Translations under genes and position numbers: made by a program | The notes under the pieces: generated by a model | Database searches by the model: none | What the model saw: the letters and a program-made list of their open reading frames with translations, nothing else | What the model was told of the DNA's origin: nothing | Shown here: one piece after another, positions 24,718 to 36,731 of the stretch | How positions within the stretch are numbered: position 1 is the stretch's first letter | Layout: every line of letters starts with the position of its first letter | Origin: CAXXXW01 sp963665555 | Lineage (GTDB): Bacteria; Pseudomonadota; Alphaproteobacteria; Thalassobaculales; Thalassobaculaceae | Direction: 5' to 3' | Length of the DNA: 64,000 nt | Assembly: GCA_963665555.2 (NCBI GenBank) | Contig: OY762308.1 | Location: forward strand, 806,001 to 870,000

Positions 24718-25023
24718 TCAGCGCGCCGCCTCGCGCCCCGCCGCCGTCAGCTTGCAGACCAGCCAGTCGGGCTTCAGCGGGTTGTCGAACCAGGGTTCGG
24801 CCCAGCCGCGTTCGAGGCAGCCGCGCACGAGGCGCGGATCGACCCGCTGGCCTTCCCCGTCGAACAGCGGCAGCTTGCCGCCCGGCTGGCCGAGGCCCCG
24901 GCGCAGCCAGGCGCGCTCGGCCGCGCCCGGCCCTCCGGCGGGCGCCGCCGGCTCCGGCGCGGGCCGGCCCGGCGGCAGGTCGTCGTTGGCGGCCGGCGCC
25001 TCGCGGGAGAGGCGGCGCGCCAT
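24718..25023 (-). CDS. Conserved-looking hypothetical protein next to trpE
   Basis: A 101-aa protein. The first 33 residues are Pro/Ala-rich; from there AWLRRGLGQPGGKLPLFDG, VRGCLERGWAEPWFDNP and KPDWLVCKLTAAGREA form a compact region resembling a small winged helix. No named family is recognised. It begins 4 bp after the trpE stop on the same strand and should be co-transcribed, so a role linked to tryptophan synthesis or simple operon hitch-hiking is possible. Confidence 0.6.
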   Translation of the reverse strand: MARRLSREAPAANDDLPPGRPAPEPAAPAGGPGAAERAWLRRGLGQPGGKLPLFDGEGQRVDPRLVRGCLERGWAEPWFDNPLKPDWLVCKLTAAGREAAR

Positions 25024-25027
25024 CGCG

Positions 25028-26536
25028 CTACGCCTCGCCGGAGGCGAAGCGGACCGCCTCCTGCGCCGCCCGGAACAGCGCGCGCGCCTTGTTCACCGCC
25101 TCCTGGTACTCGCTTTCGGGATCGCTGTCGGCGACCACGCCGCACCCGGCCTGGACGTACATCGTCCCGTCCTTGACCAGCGCGGTGCGCAGCGCGATGC
25201 AGGTGTCCATCGCCTCGTCGGCGCTGAAATAGCCGATCGCGCCGGCGTACACGCCGCGCCGGGAGGTCTCCAGTTCGTCGATGATCTCCATCGCCCGCAC
25301 CTTGGGCGCGCCGGACACGGTGCCGGCGGGGAAGCCGGCGGCCAGCGCGTCCAGCCCGTCGAGGCCGTCGCGCAGGCGGCCCTCGACATGGCTCGCGATG
25401 TGCATGACGTGCGAGTAGTACTCGATGACGAACTGCTCGACCACGCGCACGCTGCCGATCTCGCACACCCGGCCCACGTCGTTGCGGCCGAGGTCGAGCA
25501 GCATCAGGTGCTCCGCCCGCTCCTTCGGGTCGGACAGCAGCGCGTCCGCCAGCGCCTTGTCCTCCTCCGCCGTGGCGCCGCGCCGGCTGGTCCCGGCGAG
25601 CGGGCGCAGGGTGACCGTCCCGTCGCGCAGGCGCACCAGGATTTCCGGGCTGGAGCCGACGATGGAGAAGCCGCCGAAATCGAAGAAGAACAGGAAGGGC
25701 GAGGGGTTGAGGCGCCGCAGCGAGCGGTAGAGCGCCATCGGCGGCAGCGCGAACGGGACCGAGAAGCGCAGCGACGGCACGATCTGGAAGGCGTCGCCGG
25801 CGCGGATGTAGTCCTTGGCCTTCTCGACCATGGCGCGGAACTCGGCCGGCGTGGCGTTGGCGCCGGGTTCGGGAAGTTCGCTCTCGCCCTCGGCCCGGTC
25901 GTCGCGCGGCGCGAGGCCCTGGCGCAGCCGCGCGGCGGCCTCGGCCAGGCGGGCGCGCGCCGCCTCGCGGGCGTCCTCGGGCGCGACGCCCGGCTCCGGG
26001 CGGATCGGCGTGACGATGGTGACGACATCCTCCAGCCGGTCGAACACGCAGACCAGCGTCGGCCGCAGGAACAGCCCGTCCGGCACGCCGAGGTCGTCCG
26101 GGTTGTCGTCGGGGATGTCCTCCGTCAGCCGCACCGCGTCGTAGCCCATGTAGCCGAACAGGCCCGACGCCATCGGCGGCAGCGTGTCCGGCAGGTCGAT
26201 CCGCGACTCCGCGACCAGCGCCCGCAGGGAGCGCATCGGCGGCTCGGCGCAGGGCTGGAACGCCTCGGCGTCGGAAAGCGCGCGGCGGTTGATCTCCGCC
26301 CGGTCGCGCCGGAAGCGCCAGATTGTGTCGGGCCGCATCCCGACGATCGAGAACCGGCCGCGCGTCGCGCCGCCCTCGACCGACTCGAGCAGGAAGGCGT
26401 TGGCCGCGCCGTCGGCCAGCTTCAGCATCGCCGAGACCGGGGTCTCCAGGTCGGCGACCAGCGTCGTCCACGCCGCCTGCGGCTTTCCGGCGTCCCAGGC
26501 GGCCCGGAAGGCGGCGGGATCCGGCTCGACCCTCAT
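25028..26536 (-). CDS. trpE: Anthranilate synthase component I
   Basis: A 502-aa enzyme converting chorismate (with ammonia from TrpG) to anthranilate, the first step of tryptophan synthesis. The N-terminal feedback site region FLLESVEGG (about residues 48-56) is intact, so tryptophan inhibition is expected. The catalytic domain shows AGDAFQIVPSLR, IVGSSPEILV, PLAGTSRRG, LDLGRNDVGRV and SGAPKVRAMEII. No trpG or trpD is in the window. Its ATG overlaps the ppiD-like stop by 4 bp. Confidence 0.95.
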   Translation of the reverse strand: MRVEPDPAAFRAAWDAGKPQAAWTTLVADLETPVSAMLKLADGAANAFLLESVEGGATRGRFSIVGMRPDTIWRFRRDRAEINRRALSDAEAFQPCAEPPMRSLRALVAESRIDLPDTLPPMASGLFGYMGYDAVRLTEDIPDDNPDDLGVPDGLFLRPTLVCVFDRLEDVVTIVTPIRPEPGVAPEDAREAARARLAEAAARLRQGLAPRDDRAEGESELPEPGANATPAEFRAMVEKAKDYIRAGDAFQIVPSLRFSVPFALPPMALYRSLRRLNPSPFLFFFDFGGFSIVGSSPEILVRLRDGTVTLRPLAGTSRRGATAEEDKALADALLSDPKERAEHLMLLDLGRNDVGRVCEIGSVRVVEQFVIEYYSHVMHIASHVEGRLRDGLDGLDALAAGFPAGTVSGAPKVRAMEIIDELETSRRGVYAGAIGYFSADEAMDTCIALRTALVKDGTMYVQAGCGVVADSDPESEYQEAVNKARALFRAAQEAVRFASGEA

Positions 26537-28425
26537 TGCGAATCCGCCATCAGGGAATCGATGTAGCCGCGGTCGATGGAGGCGGAATGCCTGGCGCGCA
26601 GGCTCGCGAGATAGGCCTCGGCGTAGTCCTCGGCCATGCCGGCCGACAGCCCGTCGACGAGCCGCCTCCAGGCGCCGTCGTCCCCGCCGCGCGCGGCGGG
26701 CCGGATTTCGACGAGTTCCGCCACGGCGACGACGGTCGCGGACTCCGCGATGCCGATGTCGCCGCGCGAGAGGTCGAAGGCGACCGCCGCCAGGTCGCCC
26801 GGCCAGATTCCCGCGCCGATGCCCTCGCCGGAGCGCGCGAACGGGCCGACGCGCGCGACCGCGAGGCCCTCCCGCGCCGCGGCCGCGTCGAGGCCGACGC
26901 CGCCCCGCGACGCCTCCGCGAGCCGCAGCGCGCGCTCGCCCGCGAGGTCGAGCCGGCGCTCGGCGCGCCAGCCGGCGCGCACCGCGGCCTCGACCTCGTG
27001 GAGGTCGCGCTGGCGCGCCTCGACCACCCGGTCCACCCGCAGCAGGATGTAGCCGCCGTCCTCCGTCTCCACCAGGTCGCTCTGCAGGCCCCTTTCGGTG
27101 TCGAACAGCGCGGCGAGGAAGCGCCGGCCGGCCGGCGGACCCTCGACCGAAATCCCGTCCATGCCGAAGCCCCGCGCGTCCACGGCGTCCACCCGCCGGG
27201 TCGGGACGTCGATCTCGCGCGCCGCCTCCTCCACCGAGGCGCCGCCGGCCAGCGCGTCCTCGAAGGCGTTGGCGAGTTCGAACATCGCGTCGAGCGCCTT
27301 GTCGCGGGCGAGGTCGAGCCGGACTTCCGCGCGTGCGTCCTCGAAGGCGCGGACCCGCTCCTCCGTCGCGGACCGGACGAGGAAGACCTTCCAGCCGAAC
27401 GGCGTCTCCACCGGCGCGCTGGCGCGGCCCGGCGGCGTGTCGAAGGCGGCGGCGCGCTCGGCCTCGCCGGAAAGGTCGGCGGCGACGACGCCCTCCAGCG
27501 CGACGGCGGCGCTCCCGGCCGCGCGGGCCAGCGCGCCCGCCGCCGCGTCGGCGTCCAGCGGTCCCGACAGCCCGTCGGCCGCGGCCCGGGCGGCGGCCTC
27601 GTCCGCGAAGATGTACTGTTCGAGGTCGCGGCGCGCCGGCTCCGTGAACTCGTCCAGCCGCGCGTCGTACTCCGCCCGCAGGTCCGCCTCCGGGACCAGG
27701 ATTTCGCGCGCCAGTTCGTCCGGCTCCAGCGCCACGTAGACGCCGCCCCGGTATTCGGGGGCCATGTGGTCGGCCCGTGTCTCCTCGTAATGCGCGCGCA
27801 GTTCCGCGGCGCCCGGCTCCCCCGGATTGGGAATCGTGTCGGCCGGGATGGCGACGGCCCGGACGACGCGGCGCTCCTCCCGGTGGGCGAACAGGGTTTC
27901 GGCCAGGATGTCCGGCGGGGCGGCCGCGCCCTCGACCGCGCCGGCGATCTGCCCGCGCACGAGGTCGCCGCGCAGCGTCGCGAAGAACTCGCCCTCGCCC
28001 ATGCGCGCGTCGAACAGGGCGCGGCGGAACGCCTCCGGGCTGAAGCGGCCCGTTTCGTCCTGGAAGGCGGGCGCCGAGGCGATCCAGGACTTCAGCTGGG
28101 CGTCGCTCACGGTCAGGCCGAGGGAACGGCTCTCCGCCGCGAAAAGCCCGGCCTCGACCATCGACTCGATCACGTTGTCGAGGATTTCGCCCCGCAGCGC
28201 CTCGTCGTAGCGCGGCGGCAGGCGCATGGCGCGGCGGGTCCTGTCGAAGCGGTCCAGCACCTCGGCCGAATTGTAGCTGACATCGCCCACCGTGACGGCG
28301 GCGCGCCCGCCGGGGCTGCCGAGGAAAATGTCGCCGATGCCCCAGATCGCGAAACTGACGACCAGCACGCCGAACAGGGCCTTGATGAAGATGGACGAGA
28401 CCTTGGAGCGGATCAGCTGCAGCAT
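26533..28425 (-). CDS. ppiD: PpiD-like peptidyl-prolyl isomerase / SurA-type chaperone
   Basis: A 630-aa inner-membrane protein with the bulk in the periplasm. One membrane segment (SIFIKALFGVLVVSFAIWGI, about residues 10-29) is followed by a SurA_N-like chaperone region (near 45-170) and a parvulin-type domain near 250-370 (YIFADEAAARAAADGL, TPFGWKVFLVRS). PpiD assists folding at the Sec exit. The ATG that places the membrane segment at the N terminus is chosen over an upstream in-frame codon. It is first in a ppiD-trpE-hypothetical operon, an arrangement common in alphaproteobacteria. Confidence 0.87.
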   Translation of the reverse strand: MLQLIRSKVSSIFIKALFGVLVVSFAIWGIGDIFLGSPGGRAAVTVGDVSYNSAEVLDRFDRTRRAMRLPPRYDEALRGEILDNVIESMVEAGLFAAESRSLGLTVSDAQLKSWIASAPAFQDETGRFSPEAFRRALFDARMGEGEFFATLRGDLVRGQIAGAVEGAAAPPDILAETLFAHREERRVVRAVAIPADTIPNPGEPGAAELRAHYEETRADHMAPEYRGGVYVALEPDELAREILVPEADLRAEYDARLDEFTEPARRDLEQYIFADEAAARAAADGLSGPLDADAAAGALARAAGSAAVALEGVVAADLSGEAERAAAFDTPPGRASAPVETPFGWKVFLVRSATEERVRAFEDARAEVRLDLARDKALDAMFELANAFEDALAGGASVEEAAREIDVPTRRVDAVDARGFGMDGISVEGPPAGRRFLAALFDTERGLQSDLVETEDGGYILLRVDRVVEARQRDLHEVEAAVRAGWRAERRLDLAGERALRLAEASRGGVGLDAAAAREGLAVARVGPFARSGEGIGAGIWPGDLAAVAFDLSRGDIGIAESATVVAVAELVEIRPAARGGDDGAWRRLVDGLSAGMAEDYAEAYLASLRARHSASIDRGYIDSLMADSQ

Positions 28426-28604
28426 GGCGAACCCGGTTCCCGCGCGGCGTGGGGGAGGGAAGGGACGGGAGGCGGGCCGGCCCCGCCCGAAGCGGCGCAT
28501 ACTAAGGGCGCGGGGAAGCCCGCCGCAACGGCTTTTCGCGCGCCGCTTGGCCCCCGCTCCGGCGCGTGCTAAACGCCGCCGCGCCCACGGTTTCGGAGCC
28601 GGAC

Positions 28605-29345
28605 ATGGCCGCGCGCCCCCTTGTCGTCGGCAACTGGAAGATGAACCTGCCGCCCGCCGGCGGGCCGGCGCTCGCGGCGGCGCTCGCGGCGCGGGCGCGG
28701 GCGGGCCTCCCGGCCGACCTCGCCATCTGCCCGCCGGCGACGCTGCTGGCCCCGGTCGCGGACGCGCTCGCCGGCTCCCCGGTCGCGCTGGGCGGGCAGG
28801 ACTGCCACGCCGAGGCCCGGGGCGCGTTCACCGGCGACGTTTCGGCCGCGATGCTGCGCGCCGCCGGCTGCCGCTACGCGATCGTCGGCCATTCCGAGCG
28901 CCGCGCCGGCCACGGGGAGACGGACGCGCAAATCCGCGCCAAGGCGGAAGCGGCGCTGGCGGCGGGGCTGGTCCCGATCGTCTGCGTCGGCGAGACGGCG
29001 GAGCTTCGCGCGGCCGGCCGCGCCTTCGAGACCGTCGACGCGCAGCTTCGCGGCTCGCTTCCCGAAGCGGGCGGGGCCGGGATCGTCGTCGCCTACGAGC
29101 CGGTCTGGGCGATCGGCACGGGCGAGACCGCCTCCGTCGCGGACATCGCCGAAATGCACGCGCGCATCCGCGAGGCGCTGGCGGCGCGCGGCGGCGGGGG
29201 CGCGCCGATCCTCTACGGCGGATCAGTGAAGCCGTCCAACGCGGCGGCGATCCTGGCGGAGATGTATGTGGACGGGGCGCTGGTCGGCGGGGCGAGCCTG
29301 GAGGCGGCGGACTTCCTCGCCATCGCGGCGGCGGCGGGCGGGTGA
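28605..29345 (+). CDS. tpiA: Triosephosphate isomerase
   Basis: A 246-aa glycolytic enzyme interconverting dihydroxyacetone phosphate and glyceraldehyde 3-phosphate. All catalytic residues are present: Lys in GNWKMNL (near residue 12), His in VGHSERR (near 93), Glu in AYEPVWAIGTG (near 165), and the phosphate loop YGGSVKPSN. The start places GNWKMN at the usual distance. Divergent from ppiD. It heads a plus-strand core-metabolism run. Confidence 0.95.
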   Translation: MAARPLVVGNWKMNLPPAGGPALAAALAARARAGLPADLAICPPATLLAPVADALAGSPVALGGQDCHAEARGAFTGDVSAAMLRAAGCRYAIVGHSERRAGHGETDAQIRAKAEAALAAGLVPIVCVGETAELRAAGRAFETVDAQLRGSLPEAGGAGIVVAYEPVWAIGTGETASVADIAEMHARIREALAARGGGGAPILYGGSVKPSNAAAILAEMYVDGALVGGASLEAADFLAIAAAAGG

Positions 29346-29462
29346 GCGGGCGGCCGCCGGCGCCGAATCCGCTGGCAATCCGCCGCGCGGCGCGCTAAAC
29401 CTCCCCGCGCGCGGCGCGCCGGGAACGCCCGCGCCCGCGCCATGCCTCTCCGGGGGACGACC

Positions 29463-29777
29463 GTGACCGAAGTCCTGCTCGCCATCCACCTGATGATCGC
29501 CGCCGCGCTGGTGGTGGTCGTGCTCTTGCAGCGGAGCGAGGGCGGCGGCCTCGGCATCGGCGGCGGGAGCGGCGCCATGGGCGGCTTCATGTCGGCGCGC
29601 GGCACGGCGAGCCTGCTGACCCGCATGACGGCGGTGCTCGCCGCGTGTTTCTTCGCCACCAGCCTGAGCCTGGCGATCATCGCCGATTCGGGGCGCCGCG
29701 GCTCGCTCGCCGACGAAATCCGCACACAGGACGCGCCCGCCGTCCCCGCCGTTCCGCAAGCCCCCGTCTCGCAATAG
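29463..29777 (+). CDS. secG: Preprotein translocase subunit SecG
   Basis: A 104-aa inner-membrane subunit of the SecYEG channel. It shows two hydrophobic helices (VLLAIHLMIAAALVVVVLL and AVLAACFFATSLSLAIIA) joined by the classic glycine-rich loop LQRSEGGGLGIGGG. The C-terminal 30 residues are Pro/Ala-rich. The GTG start is chosen because GGGGGA lies 7 nt upstream; an ATG 21 nt earlier lacks a site. tpiA-secG-pyrG is a common alphaproteobacterial order. Confidence 0.9.
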   Translation: MTEVLLAIHLMIAAALVVVVLLQRSEGGGLGIGGGSGAMGGFMSARGTASLLTRMTAVLAACFFATSLSLAIIADSGRRGSLADEIRTQDAPAVPAVPQAPVSQ

Positions 29778-29831
29778 CCCGCGCGCCGGCCGTCCGGGCG
29801 CGGCGCGGTTTCCGGCCCGGCCCGGTTTCGG

Positions 29832-31477
<1,646 letters not shown>

Positions 31478-31479
31478 CG

Positions 31480-32361
31480 ATGGCGGCGGAGCTTCCGGGC
31501 GGCGCGCCCCATCGCCGGGCGCGGATCGGCGGCCTGGAGGTCGCCAACGACCTGCCGCTGGCCCTGATCGCCGGGCCGTGCCAGCTGGAGAGCCGCGACC
31601 ACGCGATGGAGATGGCCGACGCGCTGACCGGCCTCTGCCGCGAGCTCGGGATCGGGCTGGTCTACAAGACCTCCTTCGACAAGGCGAACCGCACCAGCCT
31701 GGCCGGCGCGCGCGGGATCGGCATCGCGCGGGGGCTGCCGATCCTGGCCGAGTTGCGGGCGCGCTTCGGCTGCCCGGTGCTGACGGACGTGCACGAGCCG
31801 GACCAGTGCGCGCGAGCGGCCGAGGCGGTTGACGTGCTGCAGATCCCGGCCTTCCTGTGCCGCCAGACCGACCTGCTCGTGGCGGCGGCGCGGACGGGCA
31901 GGGCGGTCAACGTCAAGAAGGGGCAGTTCCTCGCGCCCTGGGACATGCGCCATGTCGCCGCCAAACTGGAGGCGGCCGGCGCCGAGGCCGTCCTGCTGAC
32001 GGAGCGCGGCGCCAGCTTCGGCTACAATACGCTGGTCTCGGACATGCGCGCGCTGCCCGAAATGGCCGCGACCGGCCATCCGGTGGTGTTCGACGCGACG
32101 CATTCGGTCATGCAACCGGGCGGGCTGGGCGCGGCGAGCGGGGGGGACCGGCGCTTCGTCCCGGTGCTGGCGCGCGCGGCGGTCGCGGTCGGCGTGGCGG
32201 CGGTGTTCGTCGAGACGCACGGCGACCCGGACAACGCCCCCTCCGACGGCCCCAGCATGGTCCGGCTGTCCGACATGCGGGCGCTGCTGGAGACGCTCAT
32301 CGCCTTCGACCGACTGGCCAAGGCCGATCCGGTCTGGAGTCCGGCGCCGGCGCCGCGATAG
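31480..32361 (+). CDS. kdsA: 3-deoxy-8-phosphooctulonate synthase
   Basis: A 293-aa enzyme that condenses phosphoenolpyruvate with arabinose 5-phosphate to make KDO-8-phosphate for lipopolysaccharide, which supports a Gram-negative envelope. Typical blocks are IAGPCQLESRDHA, YKTSFDKANRTS, VLTDVHEP, FLCRQTDLL and NVKKGQFLAPWDM. C34 replaces the Asn of the E. coli enzyme, so this is the metal-dependent class. It is nearly fused to pyrG by position and probably shares its mRNA. Confidence 0.95.
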   Translation: MAAELPGGAPHRRARIGGLEVANDLPLALIAGPCQLESRDHAMEMADALTGLCRELGIGLVYKTSFDKANRTSLAGARGIGIARGLPILAELRARFGCPVLTDVHEPDQCARAAEAVDVLQIPAFLCRQTDLLVAAARTGRAVNVKKGQFLAPWDMRHVAAKLEAAGAEAVLLTERGASFGYNTLVSDMRALPEMAATGHPVVFDATHSVMQPGGLGAASGGDRRFVPVLARAAVAVGVAAVFVETHGDPDNAPSDGPSMVRLSDMRALLETLIAFDRLAKADPVWSPAPAPR

Positions 32362-32397
32362 ACTGGCCGAAACCTCCAAGCGAAACGGAGCGCCGAA

Positions 32398-33795
32398 ATG
32401 GCCCAACGCAACGACAGTTACGGCTTGGCGACCACCGCCGCCAGCGACGAGGCGGTCGCGGCCCTGGACGCGACCGTGGACGCCTATGTCCGCTTCCGCC
32501 GCGACCCCGGCGAGCGGCTGAAGGCGACCTTCGCGGCCGATCCCGACCTGCCGATGGCGCATGTCGCCAAGGGCTATTTCTTCAAGCTGTTCGCCAACGG
32601 CGCCATGGCCGGGCGCGCCCGAAAGGCCGCCGCCGACCTCGCCGGCGTCGCCGCCCGGACGGGGCTGAACGACCGCGAGGCGCTGCACCGGCGCGCGCTG
32701 GAGGCCTGGTGCGCCGAGGACATCGAGGGGGCGATCGACGCCTGGGAGCGCATCCTGGTCGACCACCCGCTGGATGTGTTCGCGCTGCGGCTGGCGCATT
32801 TCAAGCACTTCTACACGGGCGAGGCGGGCAAGATGCGCGACTCGGTCGCCCGCGCGCTGCCGAGCTGGCGCCCGGAGCACCGGCATTACGGCAACGTGCT
32901 CGGCATGTACGCCTTCGGGCTGGAGGAGTCCGGCGACTACCGGGCGGCGGAGCGGTTCGGCCGCCAGGCGGTCGAGATCGACCCGGAGGACGCCTGGTCG
33001 GTCCATTCGGTCGCCCATGTGATGGAGATGGAGGGGCGCCACGCCGAGGGGATCGAGTGGGTGCGCTCGCTGGAGCCGCGCTGGTCGGTCGTCAACAATT
33101 TCCGCTTCCACCTGCAATGGCACCGTTCGCTCTACCACCTCGAACGGTTCGAGTTCGACGAGGTGCTGCGGCTCTACGACGAGGAGATCGTCTCGGACCT
33201 CCAGGAGGACCTCTACCTCGAAATCGTGAACTGCGCGCCGCTGCTGTGGCGGCTGGAGATGTTCGGCATCGATGTCGGCGACCGCTGGGAGGCGCTGGGC
33301 GAGATCGCGCTGAAACACATCGGCGACCACGAACTGATCTTCGTCACGCTGCACTACCTGATGTCGCTGGTCGGGGCCGGGCGCGACGCTGAGGCGGCGG
33401 AGATGGTCGCCCGGATGCGCGCCTACGCCGCCGAGGACACCACCGAGGGCCGGGTCGCCGCCGCCGTCGGGATCGACACCGCCGAGGCGATGCGGGCGCT
33501 GCGCGCGGGCGACCACGCCGGCGTCGTCGACCGCCTCTGGCCGATCCGCGGCGAATTGCGCCGGATGGGCGGCAGCCACGCCCAGCGCGACCTGTTCGAG
33601 CAGATGCTGGTGGACGCGCTGGAGCAGGACGGGCGCGACGGCATGGCCCGCGCGCTGCTGGCCGAGCGCACGGCCCGCGTCCCCAACAGCGCCTGGAGCT
33701 GGCGCAAATACGCGGGCGCGCTGGACCGCGCCGGCGACTCCGCTCCCGCCGCCGCCGCGCGCGCCCGCGCCGACGGCCTGCTCGCGCCGGCGTAG
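32398..33795 (+). CDS. Tetratricopeptide-repeat protein, TTC38-like
   Basis: A 465-aa predicted cytosolic helical-repeat protein. Segments such as NDREALHRRALEAWCAEDIEGAI, HYGNVLGMYAFGLEESGDY and SVHSVAHVMEMEGRHAEGI are TPR-like pairs, and the order matches the TTC38 group found in animals and many proteobacteria. The molecular role is not known. No signal peptide or catalytic motif is seen. It lies between kdsA and eno, with a 36-bp gap upstream and a 24-bp gap downstream. Confidence 0.8.
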   Translation: MAQRNDSYGLATTAASDEAVAALDATVDAYVRFRRDPGERLKATFAADPDLPMAHVAKGYFFKLFANGAMAGRARKAAADLAGVAARTGLNDREALHRRALEAWCAEDIEGAIDAWERILVDHPLDVFALRLAHFKHFYTGEAGKMRDSVARALPSWRPEHRHYGNVLGMYAFGLEESGDYRAAERFGRQAVEIDPEDAWSVHSVAHVMEMEGRHAEGIEWVRSLEPRWSVVNNFRFHLQWHRSLYHLERFEFDEVLRLYDEEIVSDLQEDLYLEIVNCAPLLWRLEMFGIDVGDRWEALGEIALKHIGDHELIFVTLHYLMSLVGAGRDAEAAEMVARMRAYAAEDTTEGRVAAAVGIDTAEAMRALRAGDHAGVVDRLWPIRGELRRMGGSHAQRDLFEQMLVDALEQDGRDGMARALLAERTARVPNSAWSWRKYAGALDRAGDSAPAAAARARADGLLAPA

Positions 33796-35112
<1,317 letters not shown>

Positions 35113-35157
35113 CAGCGCCGAACCCCGGTGATTCCCTTTTGCGGGGGAGAGGGGCGC

Positions 35158-35478
35158 ATGTATTTCGGCGGGGAATGGAAACGGCGGGCGCGGCACGCGG
35201 CGGGGCCATTGTTCGGCTGCCTGCTGGTGGCGTATTTCGTCTACCACGCGATCCATGGCGACCGGGGCGCGCTGGCGTGGCGCGAACTCGACCGCAGGAT
35301 CGCCGAGGCCGAGGCGGAGCGCGACGCCACCCGGGCGGCGCGCGAGGCGCTGGAGCGGCGGGTGGCGCTGCTGCGCCCGGACAGCCTCGACCCCGACATG
35401 ATGGAGGAGCAGGGCCGCCGCCTGCTGAACTTCGCCCATCCCGACGACCTCGTGATCCCGCTCGACGCGGAGCGTTGA
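35158..35478 (+). CDS. Septum formation initiator family protein (FtsB/DivIC-like)
   Basis: A 106-aa bitopic membrane protein. After a short basic N terminus comes one membrane segment (AAGPLFGCLLVAYFVYHAI, about residues 15-33), then a coiled coil (LDRRIAEAEAERDATRAARE) and a conserved end, LNFAHPDDLVIPL. FtsB links FtsL and FtsQ in the divisome. The ATG at 35158 is chosen because GGGGAGAGGGG precedes it. The eno-ftsB order supports the call. Confidence 0.85.
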   Translation: MYFGGEWKRRARHAAGPLFGCLLVAYFVYHAIHGDRGALAWRELDRRIAEAEAERDATRAAREALERRVALLRPDSLDPDMMEEQGRRLLNFAHPDDLVIPLDAER

Positions 35479-35554
35479 CGGCGCGGCGCGAAAGCCGTTA
35501 ACCCGTATCGGATTAATAGGAAAAACAGCCATATATATCAATGGATTAAAAGTG

Positions 35555-35584
35555 TTGAACTTCCCCCGTTTCCTGTCCTAATCT
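35555..35584 (+). promoter_or_regulatory. Candidate promoter of the pdh operon in an AT-rich gap
   Basis: The 167-bp gap before pdhA contains an unusually AT-rich stretch at 35500-35585. TTGAAC (35555-35560) and TAATCT (35579-35584) are 18 bp apart and could be a promoter for the pdhA-lipA run. Matches to consensus are moderate, and other AT-rich hexamers are nearby. Confidence 0.35.
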
Positions 35585-35645
35585 GGCCGCGATCCATCCT
35601 CGGCGGCGGAAGGCGGGACGCCCCGCCGCCATGCGGGAGAAGGCC

Positions 35646-36692
35646 ATGGCCAAGAGTTCCGTCGGGACCGCGACGCGGCGGCGCCCCGCCGCCCGGACCG
35701 CGCGGCGATCGGCCGCCGCCCGCGCCCCCGAAGCCTCGCGCGAGGAACTCCTGAAATACTACCGCGACATGCTGCTGATCCGCCGGTTCGAGGAGAAGGC
35801 CGGGCAGATGTACGGCATGGGGCTGATCGGCGGGTTCTGCCACCTCTATATCGGCCAGGAGGCGGTGGTCGTCGGCATGGAGGCGGCGGTCGACGGGCGC
35901 TCGAGCGTGGTGACCAGCTACCGCGACCACGGCCACATGCTGGCCCGCGGCATGGAGTCGCGCGGCGTGATGGCGGAACTGACCGGGCGCTCCGGCGGCT
36001 ACTCCAAGGGCAAGGGCGGCAGTATGCACATGTTCAGCCGCGAGCGGAATTTCTACGGCGGCCACGGCATCGTCGCGGCCCAGGTGCCGATCGGCACCGG
36101 CCTCGCCTTCGCCCACAAGTACAAGGGCGAGGAGGCGGTGTGCCTCACCTACCTCGGCGACGGCGCGGTCAACCAGGGCCAGGTGTACGAGAGCTTCAAC
36201 ATGGCGGCGCTGTGGAAGCTGCCCTGCGTCTATGTGATCGAGAACAACAAGTACGGCATGGGCACGGCGGTGACGCGCGCGGCCGCCGGCGCCTCGCTGG
36301 CGGAGCGGGGGGCCGCCTACGGCATCCCCGGCGAGGAGGTGGACGGCATGGACGTCCTCGCGGTCAAGGCCGCCGGCGCCGGGGCGGTCGCCCACGCGGC
36401 CGCCGGCAAGGGGCCGTACATCCTGGAGATGAAGACCTACCGCTACCGCGGCCACTCGATGTCCGACCCGGCCAAGTACCGCACCAAGGACGAGGTCAAC
36501 CGGATGCGCCAGGAGCACGACCCGATCGACAACGCGCGCCACCGGCTCGCCGCGCTCGGCGTCGCGGACGACGAGTTGAAGGCGGTGGACCGGGAGGTCC
36601 GGGCCGTCGTCACCGACGCGGCCGATTTCGCGCAGTCGAGTCCGGAGCCGGACGCGGCCGAACTCCACACCGACATCCTGGTCGGGGCCTGA
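35646..36692 (+). CDS. pdhA: Pyruvate dehydrogenase E1 component, alpha subunit
   Basis: A 348-aa thiamine-diphosphate subunit that decarboxylates pyruvate with the beta subunit. The first 30 residues are a basic, Ala/Arg-rich extension. The core has GGFCHLYIGQEAVVVG, SYRDHGHMLARG, GGHGIVAAQVPIGTG, and the TPP/Mg motif GDGAVNQGQVYES to IENNKYGMGT. The phosphorylation-loop region YRYRGHSMSDP is conserved. GGGAGAAGG supports this ATG over one five codons earlier. It is first in the pdhA-pdhB-pdhC-lpdA cluster. Confidence 0.96.
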   Translation: MAKSSVGTATRRRPAARTARRSAAARAPEASREELLKYYRDMLLIRRFEEKAGQMYGMGLIGGFCHLYIGQEAVVVGMEAAVDGRSSVVTSYRDHGHMLARGMESRGVMAELTGRSGGYSKGKGGSMHMFSRERNFYGGHGIVAAQVPIGTGLAFAHKYKGEEAVCLTYLGDGAVNQGQVYESFNMAALWKLPCVYVIENNKYGMGTAVTRAAAGASLAERGAAYGIPGEEVDGMDVLAVKAAGAGAVAHAAAGKGPYILEMKTYRYRGHSMSDPAKYRTKDEVNRMRQEHDPIDNARHRLAALGVADDELKAVDREVRAVVTDAADFAQSSPEPDAAELHTDILVGA

Positions 36693-36731
36693 AACCGGCC
36701 GCCCGCGGCCGCGCGGGGAGGGGAACCCGGA

